DNA from: Amycolatopsis nigrescens CSC17Ta-90 | Lineage (GTDB): Bacteria; Actinomycetota; Actinomycetes; Mycobacteriales; Pseudonocardiaceae | Length of the DNA: 64,000 nucleotides | NCBI RefSeq assembly: GCF_000384315.1 | Contig: NZ_ARVW01000001.1 | Location: 6,989,001-7,053,000 of the forward strand | Direction: 5' to 3' | Part shown: in pieces, positions 25,466 through 34,320 of the stretch | Position numbering within the stretch: the stretch's first letter is position 1 | Layout of the letters: each line of letters opens with the position of its first letter | Made by a program: the position numbers and the translations under genes | The notes under the pieces: model-generated | Told to the model about the DNA's origin: nothing | Database searches by the model: none | Seen by the model: only the letters and a program-made list of their open reading frames with translations

Positions 25466-26887
25466 TCAGTGCGTGCCCACGGCGGCCGGGGCCCGCCGTG
25501 TCCTGGCAGTGGAGATGAGCGAAAGTGCGAGTGCGATCAGGATGAGCGTGGCCTCGCCGAGGAACGCGGTCGTGAACGAGATGTCCCCGTGTGTTCCCGC
25601 GGCGCCGATGGCGATCCCGGCCAGCGCGGCGAGCCCGACCGCGCCGCCGAGCTGCTGTGCGGCGTTGACCAGTCCGCTGAGCAGACCTGACTCACCGTCG
25701 GTGCTGTCGCGCACCGCCATCGCGGTGGCGTTGACGGCGCCGAGTCCGAGTCCGGTGCCGATCAGCAGGAACGCGCCAAGCAGGCTGACCGAGAAGCCGG
25801 TCGTCGTCGGGTCCATCGCCAGCCAGAGGAAGCCGGCGAGCAGCACGGCGAGCGCGACCGGCAGGGCGCGGGGCAGCCCGACGCGCTTGGCCAGCAGCGG
25901 CGCGGCGACGCTGCCCACGATGATCATGACGGCGAGCGGGATCTGGGTCATCCCGGCCGTCAGCGGGCTCATCCCGAGAACGTCTTGCTGGTACTGGGGC
26001 AGGAAGAAGAACAGGCTGGTCAGGGTGCCGCCGATCAGCAGCATCACCAGGTTCGCCGTGACCACCGGCTTCCTGCGGAAGACGCCGAGCGGGACCAGAG
26101 GGTGCGCGGAGCGTCGTTCGACGGTCACGAACGCCGCCAGGGACGCGAGGCCGATCACGAGGCCGGCGATGGTGCCGGGCGCGGCCCAGCCAGCTTCGGA
26201 AGCGGAGACCATGCCCAGCGCGAGGCCGGAGATCCCGATGGTGATGGTGACCGCGCCGAGCGCGTCGAACCGGCCGGGCCGGCCGGGGACCGGCGGCACC
26301 GAACGCCAGACGATGATCGCCCCGATGACGCCGAAGGGCACCGGGGTCACGAACACCGCCTGCCAGCCCAGCAGCTCGGTCAGCGTGCCACCGAGAAAGA
26401 CGCCGATGAGGCTGCCGGCACCCGCGACCGCGCCCCAGATGCCCAGCGCACGAGTGCGTTCCGCGGAAGACGAGTAGAGGGCGAGCACGAGCGAGAGCGC
26501 GGCCGGCATCACGACCGCCGCCCCGATACCCTGCCCGATCCGTCCGGCGATCAGCATTCCGCCGCTGGTGGCCAGCGCGCAGAAGGCCGATGCCGCGAGG
26601 TAGATGGCCATGCCGGTGAGGAACACCTTCCGGCTTCCGAGCACGTCGGCGAGGCGGCCCCCGAGCAGCAGCAGACCGGCGAACGCCACCAGATAGCTGT
26701 CCACCACGACCGTGAGCTCGGCGGCCGTGAGCCCGAGGCCCTCGCGGATCGTTCGCCCGGCCAGGTTCACCATCGCGGCGTCGAGAATGACCAGGAACAT
26801 GGCGGTCGCCAGGCCGGCCATCGCCAGGCCGCGGCTTGCCCCCTGGCGGGTGTGCACCGCGCTGGGTGCGGGTCCGTTGCTCATCAT
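25466..26887 (-). CDS. MFS transporter, DHA2-type (14 helices)
   Basis: Inner-membrane exporter of 473 residues. Helix 1 reads AMFLVILDAAMVNLAGRTIREGL, the DHA2 pattern, with GGRLADVLGSRKVFLTG in the first loop and GRIGQGIGAAVVMPAALSLV in the helix-5 region. Of tandem ATGs at 26887 and 26884, the first is chosen, with AAGGA a few bases upstream. A nine-codon frame beginning at 26913 ends with TGA overlapping this start (ATGATG), which may couple translation. It is the first gene of an operon with NmrA-like and Dabb genes, divergent from the LAL regulator. Confidence 0.92.
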   Translation of the reverse strand: MMSNGPAPSAVHTRQGASRGLAMAGLATAMFLVILDAAMVNLAGRTIREGLGLTAAELTVVVDSYLVAFAGLLLLGGRLADVLGSRKVFLTGMAIYLAASAFCALATSGGMLIAGRIGQGIGAAVVMPAALSLVLALYSSSAERTRALGIWGAVAGAGSLIGVFLGGTLTELLGWQAVFVTPVPFGVIGAIIVWRSVPPVPGRPGRFDALGAVTITIGISGLALGMVSASEAGWAAPGTIAGLVIGLASLAAFVTVERRSAHPLVPLGVFRRKPVVTANLVMLLIGGTLTSLFFFLPQYQQDVLGMSPLTAGMTQIPLAVMIIVGSVAAPLLAKRVGLPRALPVALAVLLAGFLWLAMDPTTTGFSVSLLGAFLLIGTGLGLGAVNATAMAVRDSTDGESGLLSGLVNAAQQLGGAVGLAALAGIAIGAAGTHGDISFTTAFLGEATLILIALALSLISTARTRRAPAAVGTH

Positions 26888-26913
26888 GCCGTCCTTCTGC
26901 GGTGTGTCGTCAT
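26884..26913 (-). CDS. Possible nine-codon leader frame
   Basis: ATG 26913, nine codons (MTTHRRRTA), then TGA whose bases overlap the tandem ATGs of the MFS gene. The start corresponds by position to the true start of the paralogous MFS gene at 24003 (both read GGCATGACGACACA), so it may be a relic of the duplicated promoter rather than a functional leader peptide. No clear ribosome binding site. Confidence 0.3.
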   Translation of the reverse strand: MTTHRRRTA

Positions 26914-26940
26914 GCCATGACGATCGCCCGGATGCACCGT

Positions 26941-26966
26941 CGCTCGCGTCGGTGACAATCACCTAC
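26941..26966. promoter_or_regulatory. Shared MFS promoter element, copy 2
   Basis: Near-identical (25/26) to 24031-24056, containing GGTGA-N3-TCACC (26951-26963), in the gap between the DHA2 MFS gene and the LAL regulator gene. The second shared block, TGTGTCGTCATGCCA, is at 26903-26917, with the same spacing as in copy 1. Confidence 0.7.
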
Positions 26967-26988
26967 TTCCACCTACTTCCACCTACTC
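26961..26988. repeat. Three ACCTAC direct repeats at 10-base steps
   Basis: ACCTAC occurs at 26961, 26971 and 26981, with two full ACCTACTTCC units. The one-turn spacing places them on one face of the helix, next to the shared promoter element and upstream of the LAL regulator gene. Confidence 0.55.
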
Positions 26989-27009
26989 CCGTCAGGGCGG
27001 CATCCCTCT

Positions 27010-29697
27010 ATGGTTTGCCCCATGCCTACGCCGTCCCTCCGCTCGCTCGTCGGCCGGCACGACGAGATCGATCGCCTCCTCGCCCTCGTCCGCGCGGCGG
27101 AACAGGCCGAGGGCGGTGTGCTCGTCCTCCGCGGCGAGCCGGGCATCGGCAAGAGCGCGCTGCTGGAGCACGTCGAGCACGCGACGCCGGAGAGGTTCCA
27201 GATCATCCGCGCGTCCGGATCGGAGTTCGAGGGCGAGCTGCCGTTCGCGGCACTGCACCAGCTGTGCGTTCCGGTGCTGGCGCATCTCGACACGCTGTCG
27301 CCTCCCTACCGCGACGCCCTGCTGGTCGCGTTCGGGCTTGCCGATGGCGCACCGGACCCGTTCCGCGTCGGCCTCGCCGCGCTCGAACTGCTCGCGGCCG
27401 CCGCGGCGGAACGTCCGATGCTGTGCGTCGTCGATGACGCGCACTGGATGGATGCCGCCTCGGCGAAGGCGGTGACGTTCCTGGCGAGGCGCATCGCGGC
27501 GGAGCCGATCGCGATGGTGTTCGCGGCCCGCGACTCCGGCGCCATCCGCGGGCTGGACGAGCTGCCCGGGCTGACGGTCGGCGGCCTGAGCGATGCGCAG
27601 GCGCGCGCGTTGCTGGCCGAGGAGAAAACCGCGACGCTCGACGAGCGGGTGCGCGATCGCCTGCTCGCCGAGGCGCGCGGCAACCCGCTGGCCCTGATCG
27701 AGTTGCCGAAAGCAGGCGGCTTCGCGCTGCCGACGCCGTCGCCGGTCGCGAGCCGGATCGAGCGGAGTTTCCGGGCCAGGATGGCGAAACTGCCCCCGGA
27801 GGCACGGCTGCTGCTGATCCTCGCGAGCGCCGACCCCACCGGGGACCCTGCTCTGCTGTGGGCGGCCGCGCAGCGCTTGGACATCGACCTGCCCGCCGCG
27901 AGTGCCGCCGCCGAGGCGTCCGGGCTGGTGCAGTTCGACACGCGCGCACGCTTCTGCCACCCGCTGGCGCGCTCGGCCGTCTACCGGGATTCTCGGCCGG
28001 AGCAACGCCATGCGGCGCACCGGGCGCTGGCCGATGCCACCGACCCGGTCGCCGCCGGTGACCGGCACGCCTGGCACCGTGCTCAGGCCACCACCGGGCC
28101 GGATGAACGGGTCGCGGCGGAGCTGGAGTCGTCGGCGTCGCGTGCGCAGGCGCGCGGGGGAGTAGCGGCGGCCGCAGCGTTCTTCGAGCGTGCGGCGGCG
28201 CTCTCGCTCGACCCCGGCAAGCAGACCGAGCGCACGCTCGCGGCCGCGCGGGCAACGCTCGAGGCGGGCCGGGCGGACGCGGCGGCCGAGCTGGTGGCCA
28301 GCATCGACACCGAGACACTGGACGATCTCCAGCACGCGGCCGTCGATCTGCTGCGCGGGCGGATCGCTTTCGTCCAAGGTGCGGACGGGGCGATCAGGGG
28401 GCCGGAACTCATCCTGCGGGCGGGGCAGCGGCTCGCCGCCAGCGATCCGGAGCGGTCGCGCGAATGCTTCGTGGCGGCGCTGGAGATGGGGCTCCTCGTC
28501 GGGAGGGCTGCAGGGGTGATGGACCGGGTGCTCGACGCGGCCCGCTCGGCGCCGCCGGCATCGCGACCGGACCTCCTGGACGGGCTGGTGCTGTTGCGCA
28601 CCGAGGGACACCGCGCCGGTGTGCCGCCGCTTCGGCGGATACTCACCGGCGACGATGCCGGCTGGACCGGTGTGCCGGCGTTGGCCACGGTGCTCACGGG
28701 CGAGCTGTGGGACCTCGAGCTGCACGCGAAGGTCATCGACTGGGTGGTGCGGTCCGGGCGGGTTACGGGATCACCGATGACCATCCGGCTCGGCCTGTCG
28801 CAGGTGGCGTTGGCCGCGGTGTTCAACGGCGACTTCGGGCAGGCGATGGCCGCGATTGCCGAGGAGGAGGCGATCGCCGACGCCTTCGACGATCAGCCGC
28901 AGCTGTACCCGAGGGTGCACCTGGCGGCGATGCGCGGCCGCCGCCAGGAGGTGCTCGACCTGTTCGCGGAGGCGATGAGCCGGGACACCGGTCAGCTGAC
29001 CGCGAACGTGCACTGGGCGATGGCCGTGCTGCACAACGGCCTTGCCGACTATCCGGCCGCGCTGGACGCGGCCAGGCGAGCCGTGGCGGGCGGAGACCTT
29101 TTCCTCACCGGCATCGCACTGCCCGAGTTGGTGGAGGCCGCGGTCCGGTGCGGGGAGAACGCCGTCGCGAAGTCGGCGCTGGAGTCACTGGTCGAGCGCA
29201 CGGAGCCCGCGGGAACCAGCTTCGCCCTCGGCGTGGCAGCAGGCGCGCGGGCGCTGGTCAGCGACGCGGAAGGCGACTACCTGGAGGCGCTCGAGCACCT
29301 GACGGACGGCCCACTGGCGCTGCACCTCTCGCGGGCGCACCTGCGGTACGGGGAGTGGCTACGCCGTGCAGGCCGCCGTCGCGACGCGCGCGAACACCTG
29401 CGTACCGCGCACGAACGGCTGTCGGAGATCGGACTGGAGGCGTTCGCCCGGCGGGCCGAGGACGAGCTGCGCGCGACCGGGGAAGTGGCCCGCAGCCGCT
29501 CCGAGCACACCTACGACCACCTGACCATGCAGGAGATGCACATCGCGCGCCAGGTCGCGGCGGGCGCGACGTCGAAGGAAGTGGCCACGCGGCTGTTCCT
29601 CAGCCCGCGGACGGTGGACGCCCACCTGCGCAACATCTTCCGCAAGCTCGGAATCACGTCGCGCAGGCAGCTCAGGGACATGCCCGATCTCGGCTGA
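27010..29697 (+). CDS. LAL-type LuxR transcriptional regulator with AAA ATPase domain
   Basis: Large ATP-binding regulator of 895 residues. An N-terminal AAA domain has Walker A GEPGIGKSA (about residues 43-51) and Walker B-like LCVVDDAHWMD (about 141). A long helical, TPR-like middle and a C-terminal LuxR HTH (about 840-890: ARQVAAGATSKEVATRLFLSPRTV) complete it. In-frame ATGs are at 27010 and 27022; neither has a strong ribosome binding site. It diverges from the DHA2 MFS operon and is the obvious candidate to act through the shared promoter element and ACCTAC repeats. The inducing ligand is unknown. Confidence 0.93.
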   Translation: MVCPMPTPSLRSLVGRHDEIDRLLALVRAAEQAEGGVLVLRGEPGIGKSALLEHVEHATPERFQIIRASGSEFEGELPFAALHQLCVPVLAHLDTLSPPYRDALLVAFGLADGAPDPFRVGLAALELLAAAAAERPMLCVVDDAHWMDAASAKAVTFLARRIAAEPIAMVFAARDSGAIRGLDELPGLTVGGLSDAQARALLAEEKTATLDERVRDRLLAEARGNPLALIELPKAGGFALPTPSPVASRIERSFRARMAKLPPEARLLLILASADPTGDPALLWAAAQRLDIDLPAASAAAEASGLVQFDTRARFCHPLARSAVYRDSRPEQRHAAHRALADATDPVAAGDRHAWHRAQATTGPDERVAAELESSASRAQARGGVAAAAAFFERAAALSLDPGKQTERTLAAARATLEAGRADAAAELVASIDTETLDDLQHAAVDLLRGRIAFVQGADGAIRGPELILRAGQRLAASDPERSRECFVAALEMGLLVGRAAGVMDRVLDAARSAPPASRPDLLDGLVLLRTEGHRAGVPPLRRILTGDDAGWTGVPALATVLTGELWDLELHAKVIDWVVRSGRVTGSPMTIRLGLSQVALAAVFNGDFGQAMAAIAEEEAIADAFDDQPQLYPRVHLAAMRGRRQEVLDLFAEAMSRDTGQLTANVHWAMAVLHNGLADYPAALDAARRAVAGGDLFLTGIALPELVEAAVRCGENAVAKSALESLVERTEPAGTSFALGVAAGARALVSDAEGDYLEALEHLTDGPLALHLSRAHLRYGEWLRRAGRRRDAREHLRTAHERLSEIGLEAFARRAEDELRATGEVARSRSEHTYDHLTMQEMHIARQVAAGATSKEVATRLFLSPRTVDAHLRNIFRKLGITSRRQLRDMPDLG

Positions 29698-29799
29698 CGC
29701 GGACTAGGTGAATCCTGCCGACGCGAACGGCGGCCAGGTCGCGCGACCGTATTCGGTGACAGCCGGAGCCTGCTGCTCCAGTCCGAGGGAGGCGTGCGA

Positions 29800-30240
29800 A
29801 TGATCACCGAGATCGACCTGAAAGCACCGGTGGTGGTGCACTGCGACATCGTCATCGACGCACCGTCGCGGCTCGTGTGGCAGCTGCTCACGGAGGTCTC
29901 GTCGTGGCCGGACTGGCAGCCCGACATCACCGCCGCGACCGCTGACCGTCCGCTGCGCGAGGACAGCACCTTCCGCTGGCAGACGGCCGGGCTGGACATC
30001 GAGTCCACTGTGTACTCACTACAGGCCCCGTGCCGGATCCTCTGGGGCGGAACTGCCAACGGAATCACCGGCATCCACCTGTGGCGGTTCGACGCGACCG
30101 GTTCCTCGGTGCACGTCCACACCGAGGAGTCATGGGACGGGGACCCGGTGCGCTCCGACATCGACGGCATGCGGGCCGGGCTCCGCGAATCCCTTACCGC
30201 ATGGCTCGGCCACCTCAAGAAGGCCGCGGAGAAACCCTGA
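29800..30240 (+). CDS. SRPBCC-family (polyketide cyclase-like) protein
   Basis: Cytoplasmic START/Bet v1-like protein of 146 residues. The family pattern is visible as VVVHCDIVIDAPSRLVWQLL, then VSSWPDWQPDI, and a C-terminal amphipathic helix (LRESLTAWLGHLKKAAE). Such proteins bind hydrophobic ligands in a deep cavity. ATG 29800 is chosen because GAGGGAGG ends 7 bases upstream; GTG 29794 would overlap it too closely. It sits between the LAL regulator and a serine hydrolase gene with no clear operon link. Confidence 0.85.
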   Translation: MITEIDLKAPVVVHCDIVIDAPSRLVWQLLTEVSSWPDWQPDITAATADRPLREDSTFRWQTAGLDIESTVYSLQAPCRILWGGTANGITGIHLWRFDATGSSVHVHTEESWDGDPVRSDIDGMRAGLRESLTAWLGHLKKAAEKP

Positions 30241-30350
30241 AGGCTGGGGACAGCCCTACCTCGGATCATGGTGCGCACCCGTGTGACCGGTGGCCTTCTG
30301 CTCGGCCATGGTGTCCATGGATGTGGGGCTACGAACTAGGGGGTTCCGTG

Positions 30351-31532
30351 ATGACGAAGTCCGGCCGGATGATCGGGCTGGCCGCGATGCTGGTGGTCGC
30401 GGTGGGCGGGATCGTGCCCGCGCCGGCTCAGGCGGGTGCGGCGACGGATTCGGCGCTGCAGGCCGAGTTGGACGAGCTGACTCACGAGGAGGGGTTTCCC
30501 GGCGCGCTCGCCACCGTTACCGGCGCCTCCTGGCCAGGTGGCGCCGCCAGGCACCGGACCGTGCGCAGCGGCGTAGGCGACCTCAGCACCGGGCGGCCGG
30601 TGCCTTACGACGGCCGGGTGAGAATAGGGAGCAACAACAAGACCGTGGTGGCCACGGTGGTGCTGCAACTCGTCGAACAAGGCGCGATCGGCCTGGACGC
30701 ACCGGTCGAGCGCTACCTGCCCGGGCTGGTGCGCGGCAACGGCAACGACGGCCGGAAGATGCGGATCCGGCACCTGCTGCAGCACACCAGCGGCGTGCCG
30801 GACTTCACCGGCGACCTGGGGAGTACACCGGAAGAGCTGCTGGCCGGGCGGTTCCGGCAGTTCAGCGGCAAGGAACTGCTCGACATGGCGCTGGCCCATC
30901 CGCCGACGTTCCAGCCGGGAGAGCCCGGCCGCTGGGCCTATTCCAACACCGGATACGAACTGCTCGGCATGGTGATCGAGAAGGTGACCGGGCACAGCTG
31001 GCAGCACGAGGTGGCCGAGCGCGTCATCAAGCCGTTGCGCCTGGACACCATGTACCTGCCCGGCGCCAGGGAGTACGACCTGCGAGGACCGCATCCTCGC
31101 GGCTACCTGGCGATGCCCGATCCCGGCGGCCCCCGGCTGGTGGACATCACCGAGTTCAGCCCGTCCCTGCTCGGGGTGTCCGGTGTGCTCGTCTCCACCC
31201 CACGCGACTACAACCGGTTCCTGACCGCGCTGCTCGAGGGCGACCTGCTGTCGCCGGGCATGCTGGCGGAGATGAAGCGGCCGGTACCGACGCAGCTGTG
31301 GCCCGGCGCGGAATACGGACTCGGCCTGATCCGCACGCCGTTGTCCTGCGGCGGCTACTTCTACGGCCACAGCGGTGATGTACCCGGCTACACGACCATG
31401 AGCGGCCTGGCCGTCGACGCCGGCGGGCGCACCGGCCGCAGCGCCACCGTTGCCCTCACCCGGTCACCCATCACGCGGGACCAGGGACTGCACCTGCTCA
31501 AGACCGTCGAGACCGCGCTGTGCTCTAACTGA
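30351..31532 (+). CDS. Secreted serine hydrolase, class C beta-lactamase/DD-peptidase family
   Basis: Exported penicillin-binding-protein-like hydrolase of 393 residues. The signal peptide spans about residues 1-31 (ends AQAGA). The active-site motifs are SNNK (Ser94-Lys97), the Tyr motif YSN in RWAYSNTGYE, and a C-terminal HSG in GHSGDVPGY in place of KTG, as in D-aminopeptidase and esterase-type family members. AGGGGG at 30338-30343 precedes the ATG; GTG 30348 is an in-frame alternative. It may trim peptidoglycan peptides or hydrolyse D-amino-acid peptides or esters. Confidence 0.9.
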   Translation: MTKSGRMIGLAAMLVVAVGGIVPAPAQAGAATDSALQAELDELTHEEGFPGALATVTGASWPGGAARHRTVRSGVGDLSTGRPVPYDGRVRIGSNNKTVVATVVLQLVEQGAIGLDAPVERYLPGLVRGNGNDGRKMRIRHLLQHTSGVPDFTGDLGSTPEELLAGRFRQFSGKELLDMALAHPPTFQPGEPGRWAYSNTGYELLGMVIEKVTGHSWQHEVAERVIKPLRLDTMYLPGAREYDLRGPHPRGYLAMPDPGGPRLVDITEFSPSLLGVSGVLVSTPRDYNRFLTALLEGDLLSPGMLAEMKRPVPTQLWPGAEYGLGLIRTPLSCGGYFYGHSGDVPGYTTMSGLAVDAGGRTGRSATVALTRSPITRDQGLHLLKTVETALCSN

Positions 31533-31580
31533 GTGATGTCGGGTCGTAGGTCCGTTGTCCGCGGCCATGATGGGTTGGTG

Positions 31581-32408
31581 ATGGCGCCTGACTATCGTCC
31601 CTCGTTCGATTCACCGTTGACCCGCGCGGCACAGAGCGCCCCGAGCACGGCAGCAGGCATCCGTATGGTGGAACATGCTGTGTGGGAAGCCCGACAAGAA
31701 GGACTCAAACCACGCGACGCCCCCGAGCTCATGGACGCACTGGAGTGGCTCGGCATCACCTATCTGCGCGAAGACCAGCCCGCCCGGGCCGAGTCACCAC
31801 TGCTCGACGCGCTCAGGTTCTACCGCCGCTTGTCCGGAGTCGACCATCCCCGAGTCAAGTACCTCACGGCTAACCTGATCGCGGCCTACCAGGCACAGGG
31901 CCGAGACGTACCCGGCATCTCGCGCCTGGAACGCAAGCTCTCCACCGCCGGCAAGGACGGACCGATCACCCGACGGGTCAACCGTTTGCGGTACAAGCTG
32001 TTCAACGCCTACTGGACCGCTGGCCGTACTCAGGACGCCTTCAAGCTGTTCCGCGACGCCCTGCGCGTCAGCGCGCGAGCCCAGGGCCCTGAATGCGCGG
32101 ACTGCCTCGTGCTGCGACACCAACTGGCCTGGCAGTACCTGGACGCTGAACTCCCTGAGGGCCTGCCATTGCTGGAACGCAACATCACCGCTCTGGAGCG
32201 GACCGGCTGTCGGGTGCCGACGCTGGCCTTCCGCCGCAGCGAACTGGCCATGGTCTACCTCTGGTTTGGGCGTCCGCACGACGCGGTCAAGACTGCGCGG
32301 CGCGGACTCGATGACCTAGCCGGAATCGAGGACAAGGAGGCCCGGAGAGTCCGCGATGAACTGCTCCGCATCTACGCCAACGCAGCGGATGAACTCGCTC
32401 AGGACTAG
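31581..32408 (+). CDS. TPR-like repeat protein
   Basis: Protein of about 275 residues made mostly of paired helices with TPR-like spacing (for example DALEWLGITYLREDQPARAE and YKLFNAYWTAGRTQDAFKLF). It has no recognisable enzymatic or membrane domain. It resembles the sensor halves of actinobacterial TPR regulators without a DNA-binding domain. ATG 31581 is the likely start, but in-frame GTG 31533 and ATG 31536, just after the hydrolase stop, are possible. No clear ribosome binding site. Function unknown. Confidence 0.7.
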   Translation: MAPDYRPSFDSPLTRAAQSAPSTAAGIRMVEHAVWEARQEGLKPRDAPELMDALEWLGITYLREDQPARAESPLLDALRFYRRLSGVDHPRVKYLTANLIAAYQAQGRDVPGISRLERKLSTAGKDGPITRRVNRLRYKLFNAYWTAGRTQDAFKLFRDALRVSARAQGPECADCLVLRHQLAWQYLDAELPEGLPLLERNITALERTGCRVPTLAFRRSELAMVYLWFGRPHDAVKTARRGLDDLAGIEDKEARRVRDELLRIYANAADELAQD

Positions 32409-32475
32409 CTTGAAGTTCACTCCGAGCTGGTGTCACCGTCCGCAGTGGACTTATTCGCGGACCCGCTCAGATCGG

Positions 32476-33057
32476 TCAACGGCGCACCCGATAGCGCAGG
32501 TGAAGCACCCGGTTGCCCTGAATCACCACGTCAGGATCCTCCAACAGGTGCTGCGCGTCGACCGACCCGAAGTAGCGCTTGCCGGACCCGAACACCACGG
32601 GTACGACGTCCATGCGCACCTCGTCGACCAGACCCGCGGCAAGCACCTGGCCACCGACGTCGCCAGCGGCGACCTCGACCAAGCGGTCACCCGCAAGCTC
32701 CTGCGCCTTGGCCACGGCTGCCTCGACGCCGTCGACGAAGTGAAACGGCGCCTCGGGGTCCCAGCCCTCGGGCGCCGGCCGGTGCGTCACGACGACCACG
32801 TGGTCGATCCCGCCCGGAGGCTTCCCGTCCCAGCCGTCCGTGATGTCGAAGACGTGGCGGCCGGCGATTGTCGCCCCGATCTGGTCCCAGTACGGCCGGG
32901 TGTAGTCGTAGGACGTCTGCGACACCTTCAGCTCGCCGCTCTCGTCCAACGGGACATCGCCGCTCAACAACCAGTCGAACAGCGGTCCGGGCTGGTCGTG
33001 CTCGTCCGCGACGAAGCCGTCCACCGACACCGAGCTGTACATGACCACCTTGCCCAC
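32476..33057 (-). CDS. RibD C-terminal / dihydrofolate reductase-family protein
   Basis: Probable NADPH-dependent reductase of 193 residues, the second of this family in the window but only distantly similar to that at 7050. The N-terminus VVMYSSVSVDGFVADEHDQ, the middle IAGRHVFDITDGWDG and the segment VEVAAGDVGGQVLAAGLVDE are typical. GTG 33057 follows AGAGGAGA by a few bases. A 17-base palindrome at 33073-33089 lies just upstream. The AraC-type regulator gene upstream on the same strand is the likely partner in control. Confidence 0.87.
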   Translation of the reverse strand: MGKVVMYSSVSVDGFVADEHDQPGPLFDWLLSGDVPLDESGELKVSQTSYDYTRPYWDQIGATIAGRHVFDITDGWDGKPPGGIDHVVVVTHRPAPEGWDPEAPFHFVDGVEAAVAKAQELAGDRLVEVAAGDVGGQVLAAGLVDEVRMDVVPVVFGSGKRYFGSVDAQHLLEDPDVVIQGNRVLHLRYRVRR

Positions 33058-33072
33058 GGGGCTCTCCTCTGC

Positions 33073-33089
33073 TTTGGGGTGTCCCCAAA
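33073..33089. promoter_or_regulatory. Palindromic operator before the RibD-like gene
   Basis: TTTGGGG-TGT-CCCCAAA, perfect 7-base arms, 16 bases upstream of the start codon at 33057 and within the 66-base gap to the AraC-type gene. A dyad this exact in a short gap is likely a repressor site. Which protein binds is not known. Confidence 0.6.
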
Positions 33090-33123
33090 TTAGCCTGCCG
33101 TGAACTGTCGCTCTTGTAAGAAA

Positions 33124-33981
33124 TCAATCGGCCGGTAGCGGCCAGCTGTCCAGCGCGTGGCCGGGATGTTCGCGCAGGAACCGCTGCCGGACTTCGACGT
33201 ACCGGGTCGGCGTGAGCCCGGTGAACGCCCGGAACTCGTGGCCGAAGTGGGCCTGGTCGAAGTAGCCTGCGCCATTGGCGAGGTCGCCCCAGTCGATCGG
33301 TCCGGCGGGGTTGATCGCGAACACGGTGGCGGTGAAGCGGTGGGTGCGGGCCAGCCGCTTCGGCGTGACGCCGATGAGCTCCTTGAACCGCTGTGCCAGA
33401 TGAGTGCTGCTGACACCGGCTGCCACGCTCAGGTCGCCGATCGCCACCGTCCCAGTGGTCGCCGCGATGACGCTGCTCGTATGGCGGACCAGCCCAAGGC
33501 CGGCGGTCTCGCACAGCCGCCGCATCAGCTCCTCCTCGAGCAGCGTCAGCATCTCGTGCGGTCCGTCCGCCGTGGCCAGCCGGTCTCGCAGCTCAGCAAT
33601 GGCAGGCCGGCCCCAAACCTGCTCCACCGTCACCGGCCGGTCACACAGCTCGGCCGCGGGCATCGGCAGGAACGGCGCCAGCCCCCACGGCTTGAAGTGC
33701 ACGCCGACGGACCGGGTCCGGAGTGGGTAGCCGAACTCCCACGCGCGGGTGGGCATGGTGACTACGCAGCCGTCGGCGTACTCGGCCGTCTCGGTGTCGG
33801 TGTCGAGGTCGGTGCCGGCGCGGATGCGGAACGGCGCCCCGAGGTTGACGATGAGCAGCGCCGACGGCGCCGGCGGCAGCGTCAGCCGGGCGTACGGCGG
33901 CGCACCCGCCAGGTAGTAGAGGTCGTCGATCAGCCCGTCCAGCGGCGGTCGCGGCACTCTGGACACGTACTCCACGTGCAC
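33124..33981 (-). CDS. AraC-family transcriptional regulator
   Basis: Regulator of about 285 residues. The N-terminal part is a cupin-like sensor (LTLPPAPSALLIVNLGAPF; VTMPTRAWEFGYPLRTRSVG). The C-terminal AraC double HTH includes GDLSVAAGVSSTHLAQRFKE and FDQAHFGHEFRAFTGLTPTRY at the usual distance. The start is uncertain: GTG 33981 and GTG 33975 fit the domain boundary, and the frame is open to 34047 without a ribosome binding site. It precedes the RibD-like gene on the same strand. Confidence 0.88.
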   Translation of the reverse strand: MHVEYVSRVPRPPLDGLIDDLYYLAGAPPYARLTLPPAPSALLIVNLGAPFRIRAGTDLDTDTETAEYADGCVVTMPTRAWEFGYPLRTRSVGVHFKPWGLAPFLPMPAAELCDRPVTVEQVWGRPAIAELRDRLATADGPHEMLTLLEEELMRRLCETAGLGLVRHTSSVIAATTGTVAIGDLSVAAGVSSTHLAQRFKELIGVTPKRLARTHRFTATVFAINPAGPIDWGDLANGAGYFDQAHFGHEFRAFTGLTPTRYVEVRQRFLREHPGHALDSWPLPAD

Positions 33982-34072
33982 AGCATCGCCGACGCCCGGC
34001 CGGCGTCGTGCGCGGGATGTGGAACATCCGCGCCACAACCCCATCACCCAGGCGAAAGGTTTAACTACGAGC

Positions 34073-34320
34073 TCAACGATCTGCGGTCAGGCGGTCGAGC
34101 CATTCGCCGAGCAGGTGGTGTTCGGCTTTGCTGAGCGTTGTCTGTCCGGGCAGCAGGGCGCGCAGCGCCCGGGCAGCGCCGGCGGGGCTCGCGTCGCGTA
34201 CAGCGGGTTTGTCGAGGGTGACGGCGGAGATCATCGCTTCGCGCATGGCGGTGAGGAGGGCGGGGTCGCGTCGATCGTCGGGCAGCGACAGCCAGGTGAG
34301 CACGGCTCCGCGGGCGCATC
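34073..34320 (-). pseudogene. Probable C-terminal remnant of a TetR-type regulator
   Basis: An open frame of about 80 codons, ending at 34073, with coding-like composition and predicted helices (GAVLTWLSLP; LLTAMREAMISAVTLD; AEHHLLGEWLDRL) resembling the ligand-binding end of a TetR protein. No HTH region lies upstream. Instead, at about 34310 the sequence changes into a fragment of a different gene on the opposite strand. A short functional protein from GTG 34303 cannot be excluded. Assignment is by eye and weak. Confidence 0.4.
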
